A stretch of DNA of 64,000 nucleotides from Andrena cerasifolii. Taxonomy: Eukaryota; Arthropoda; Insecta; Hymenoptera; Andrenidae. Numbering within the stretch: the first letter of the stretch is position 1; each line of letters opens with the position of its first letter. Shown piece by piece: positions 62,701 to 64,000 of the stretch. Under the pieces are notes generated by a model, which saw nothing but the letters and a program-made list of their open reading frames with translations, searched no databases and was not told where the DNA came from. The DNA is taken from assembly GCF_050908995.1 (NCBI RefSeq), contig NC_135124.1:6510001-6574000 (forward strand), read 5' to 3'. The translations under genes were made by a program, and so were the position numbers.

Positions 62701-64000
62701 TATCTCTCCACGTTTCTGGGGTGTTTGCTAATATTTTTGTAAATGTTTGAGGGAACACAATTTTGCTTACACAAAATCTACAAACATCTAAGAATATTCA
62801 TTAATCTTCTTTTTCCGTTGAAATTTATTACTGACATGGATATACAATTCTTATTTCAAATTGATCGCTGTATGAATAGTTTCTACACTCGCTGTATGTA
62901 GGAATTAAGTCAGCAACTTTAAGGGTGTATTGGACCTACCTTCAAAATGGTACCAAGTTGATGAAAATTTGTGAGATTGTTCTTTCTAATATTCCTGCTG
63001 TGCTCCATTTTTTTTTTTAAAGAATTCACTAAATGATTGCTGAGTTATAACGATTTTAATTTTCACTGGTTTTACACGTAGTCTTATGCAAAGAGACGAC
63101 CTTTACAGATAAAACAGCTGAAAAAATGTTGAAGAAATAGTACCAATGTTTTCAATTTTTTTTTACATGTAGTCATCGTTGCAGTCATCATTTTTAATAT
63201 AAATCATAACGACCCAGAGCAGGGGGTCCTCCCAAGTCTGATTGCATTTCTCGGTATTCTGCTTGGAATTCTGAGTGGAAACTCCTTGTTAGATTCTGCA
63301 GACGGTTATACATTTGGAGAATTTAAATTAAAAAATGTAAGGATCTCATACGTTGGTTATCTTCGCCTCAATTCCTCTTGTCTCCTCTGTGTTTCGCTCG
63401 TTGGCTGGAACAGCGAAAATTCCAAACTACTTCGCCCTCGCCGGTGTGCCAAGAACACGTTGGAATTTCCTTTGCTTTCCTTCGTTCTTTTCCCCCGTCG
63501 TTCGCAGCGCGGATGCCGAAAGCCTGTTCATCGGAAATCCCTTCGGAATACATATAATTGCGGCTCGCCTGAAGTAGAGCTGGATTCTTCAACGTCTTGA
63601 CATCAGCTTACGTTCATTGGACGGCAACGAAGTTACGTGAGCTGGCTTCGAAATCGTAACAAGTGACGAACAAATGAAACGTTCCTCTTTCCCTCGTGCT
63701 TCTTATTTCTCCCTCTACCCTCGAAACTGCGATAGTTACAGGAAGAGACAGCAAATACTGTTTCTAAAGATTGATGATAGAAATATATTCCACCCTATTT
63801 GAAGATTTCTTTCAGCCGATGGTGGATTATATTAGATTGACGGTGAGGTAAGCTTGAAGGTGCAGATTTGAATAATTTTATTTAGGATCTGAACGTGTGA
63901 GAGAGCAATGGGGAACACGCTATTAAGTTTAAAAGAGACGAAGATAATAGAAGAGTTTTTATATTTTGCACAAGGACGTGCTTTTTAATAAAATTATTCA
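59701..64000. other. No gene seen; mixed non-coding DNA
   Basis: 59840-61180 is AT-rich; 61190-62330 is CpG-rich with C and G runs (61790-61805). A possible left end of another AGGG-type element (taagggtgtattggacctac) starts near 62920, but I found no matching right end. The remaining frames are short. Confidence 0.45.

Noticed and set aside
1..64000. tRNA genes
   Set aside because: I looked for GGTTCRANNCC B boxes paired with upstream A boxes; sites such as 33413 and 49436 fail at the fixed positions or lack a partner. A covariance-model scan would be decisive.

Overview
This is nuclear DNA from an animal, most probably an insect and perhaps a hymenopteran. There are no bacterial-style operons. 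Consensus eukaryotic splice donors are present, one very long glutamine-rich exon stands alone in tens of kilobases of non-coding DNA, and many short inverted-repeat transposons, hAT elements and Helitron ends fill the AT-rich tracts. The order is an inference from general texture: AT-rich DNA broken by blocks that keep many CpG dinucleotides.

Only one protein-coding segment is well supported. It lies on the minus strand at 46500-49601 and has 1,034 codons. It starts at an ATG in good context and ends in phase 0 at a consensus donor (CAGAG/GTAAGAG). It looks like the 5' coding exon of a large cytoplasmic scaffold or adaptor-like protein. The predicted protein has Q/P/Y-rich disorder, four RKS-type phosphosite-like motifs, a duplicated coiled-coil segment and a proline-rich SH3-ligand-like end. 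I do not recognise the family. Upstream (49602-49947) are a leader with a nine-codon uORF and a second consensus donor. I could not find further exons with confidence, so the gene probably continues at lower coordinates or beyond the window.

The rest is intronic or intergenic. Blocks of CpG-rich unique sequence, some with clustered TAATTA motifs that could be regulatory, alternate with AT-rich blocks. Nearly all recognisable mobile elements are in the AT-rich blocks. I could define termini, and usually target-site duplications (TSDs), for:
- TA-flanked AGGG/GGGG-ended elements at 2667-3378, 13874-14582, 15464-16103, 29482-32412, 42097-43094 and 52286-53258.
- CAAGGG-ended foldbacks with 3-bp TSDs (TTA, TCA, TAA) at 16684-17222, 44414-44912 and 33895-34324.
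- hAT-type elements with perfect 8-bp TSDs at 9210-9905 and 34410-34502.
- Helitron-like 3' ends at 22873, 35272 and 46405.
- Several further foldbacks, including a nested mosaic at 58759-59700.

The most unusual object is the 2.9-kb element at 29482-32412. It holds a Foldback-like pair of roughly 600-bp arms, each with a 173-bp tandem repeat. A smaller near-perfect palindrome and a short exon-like reading frame lie in its centre. No rRNA, tRNA, CRISPR array or intact transposase gene was seen.
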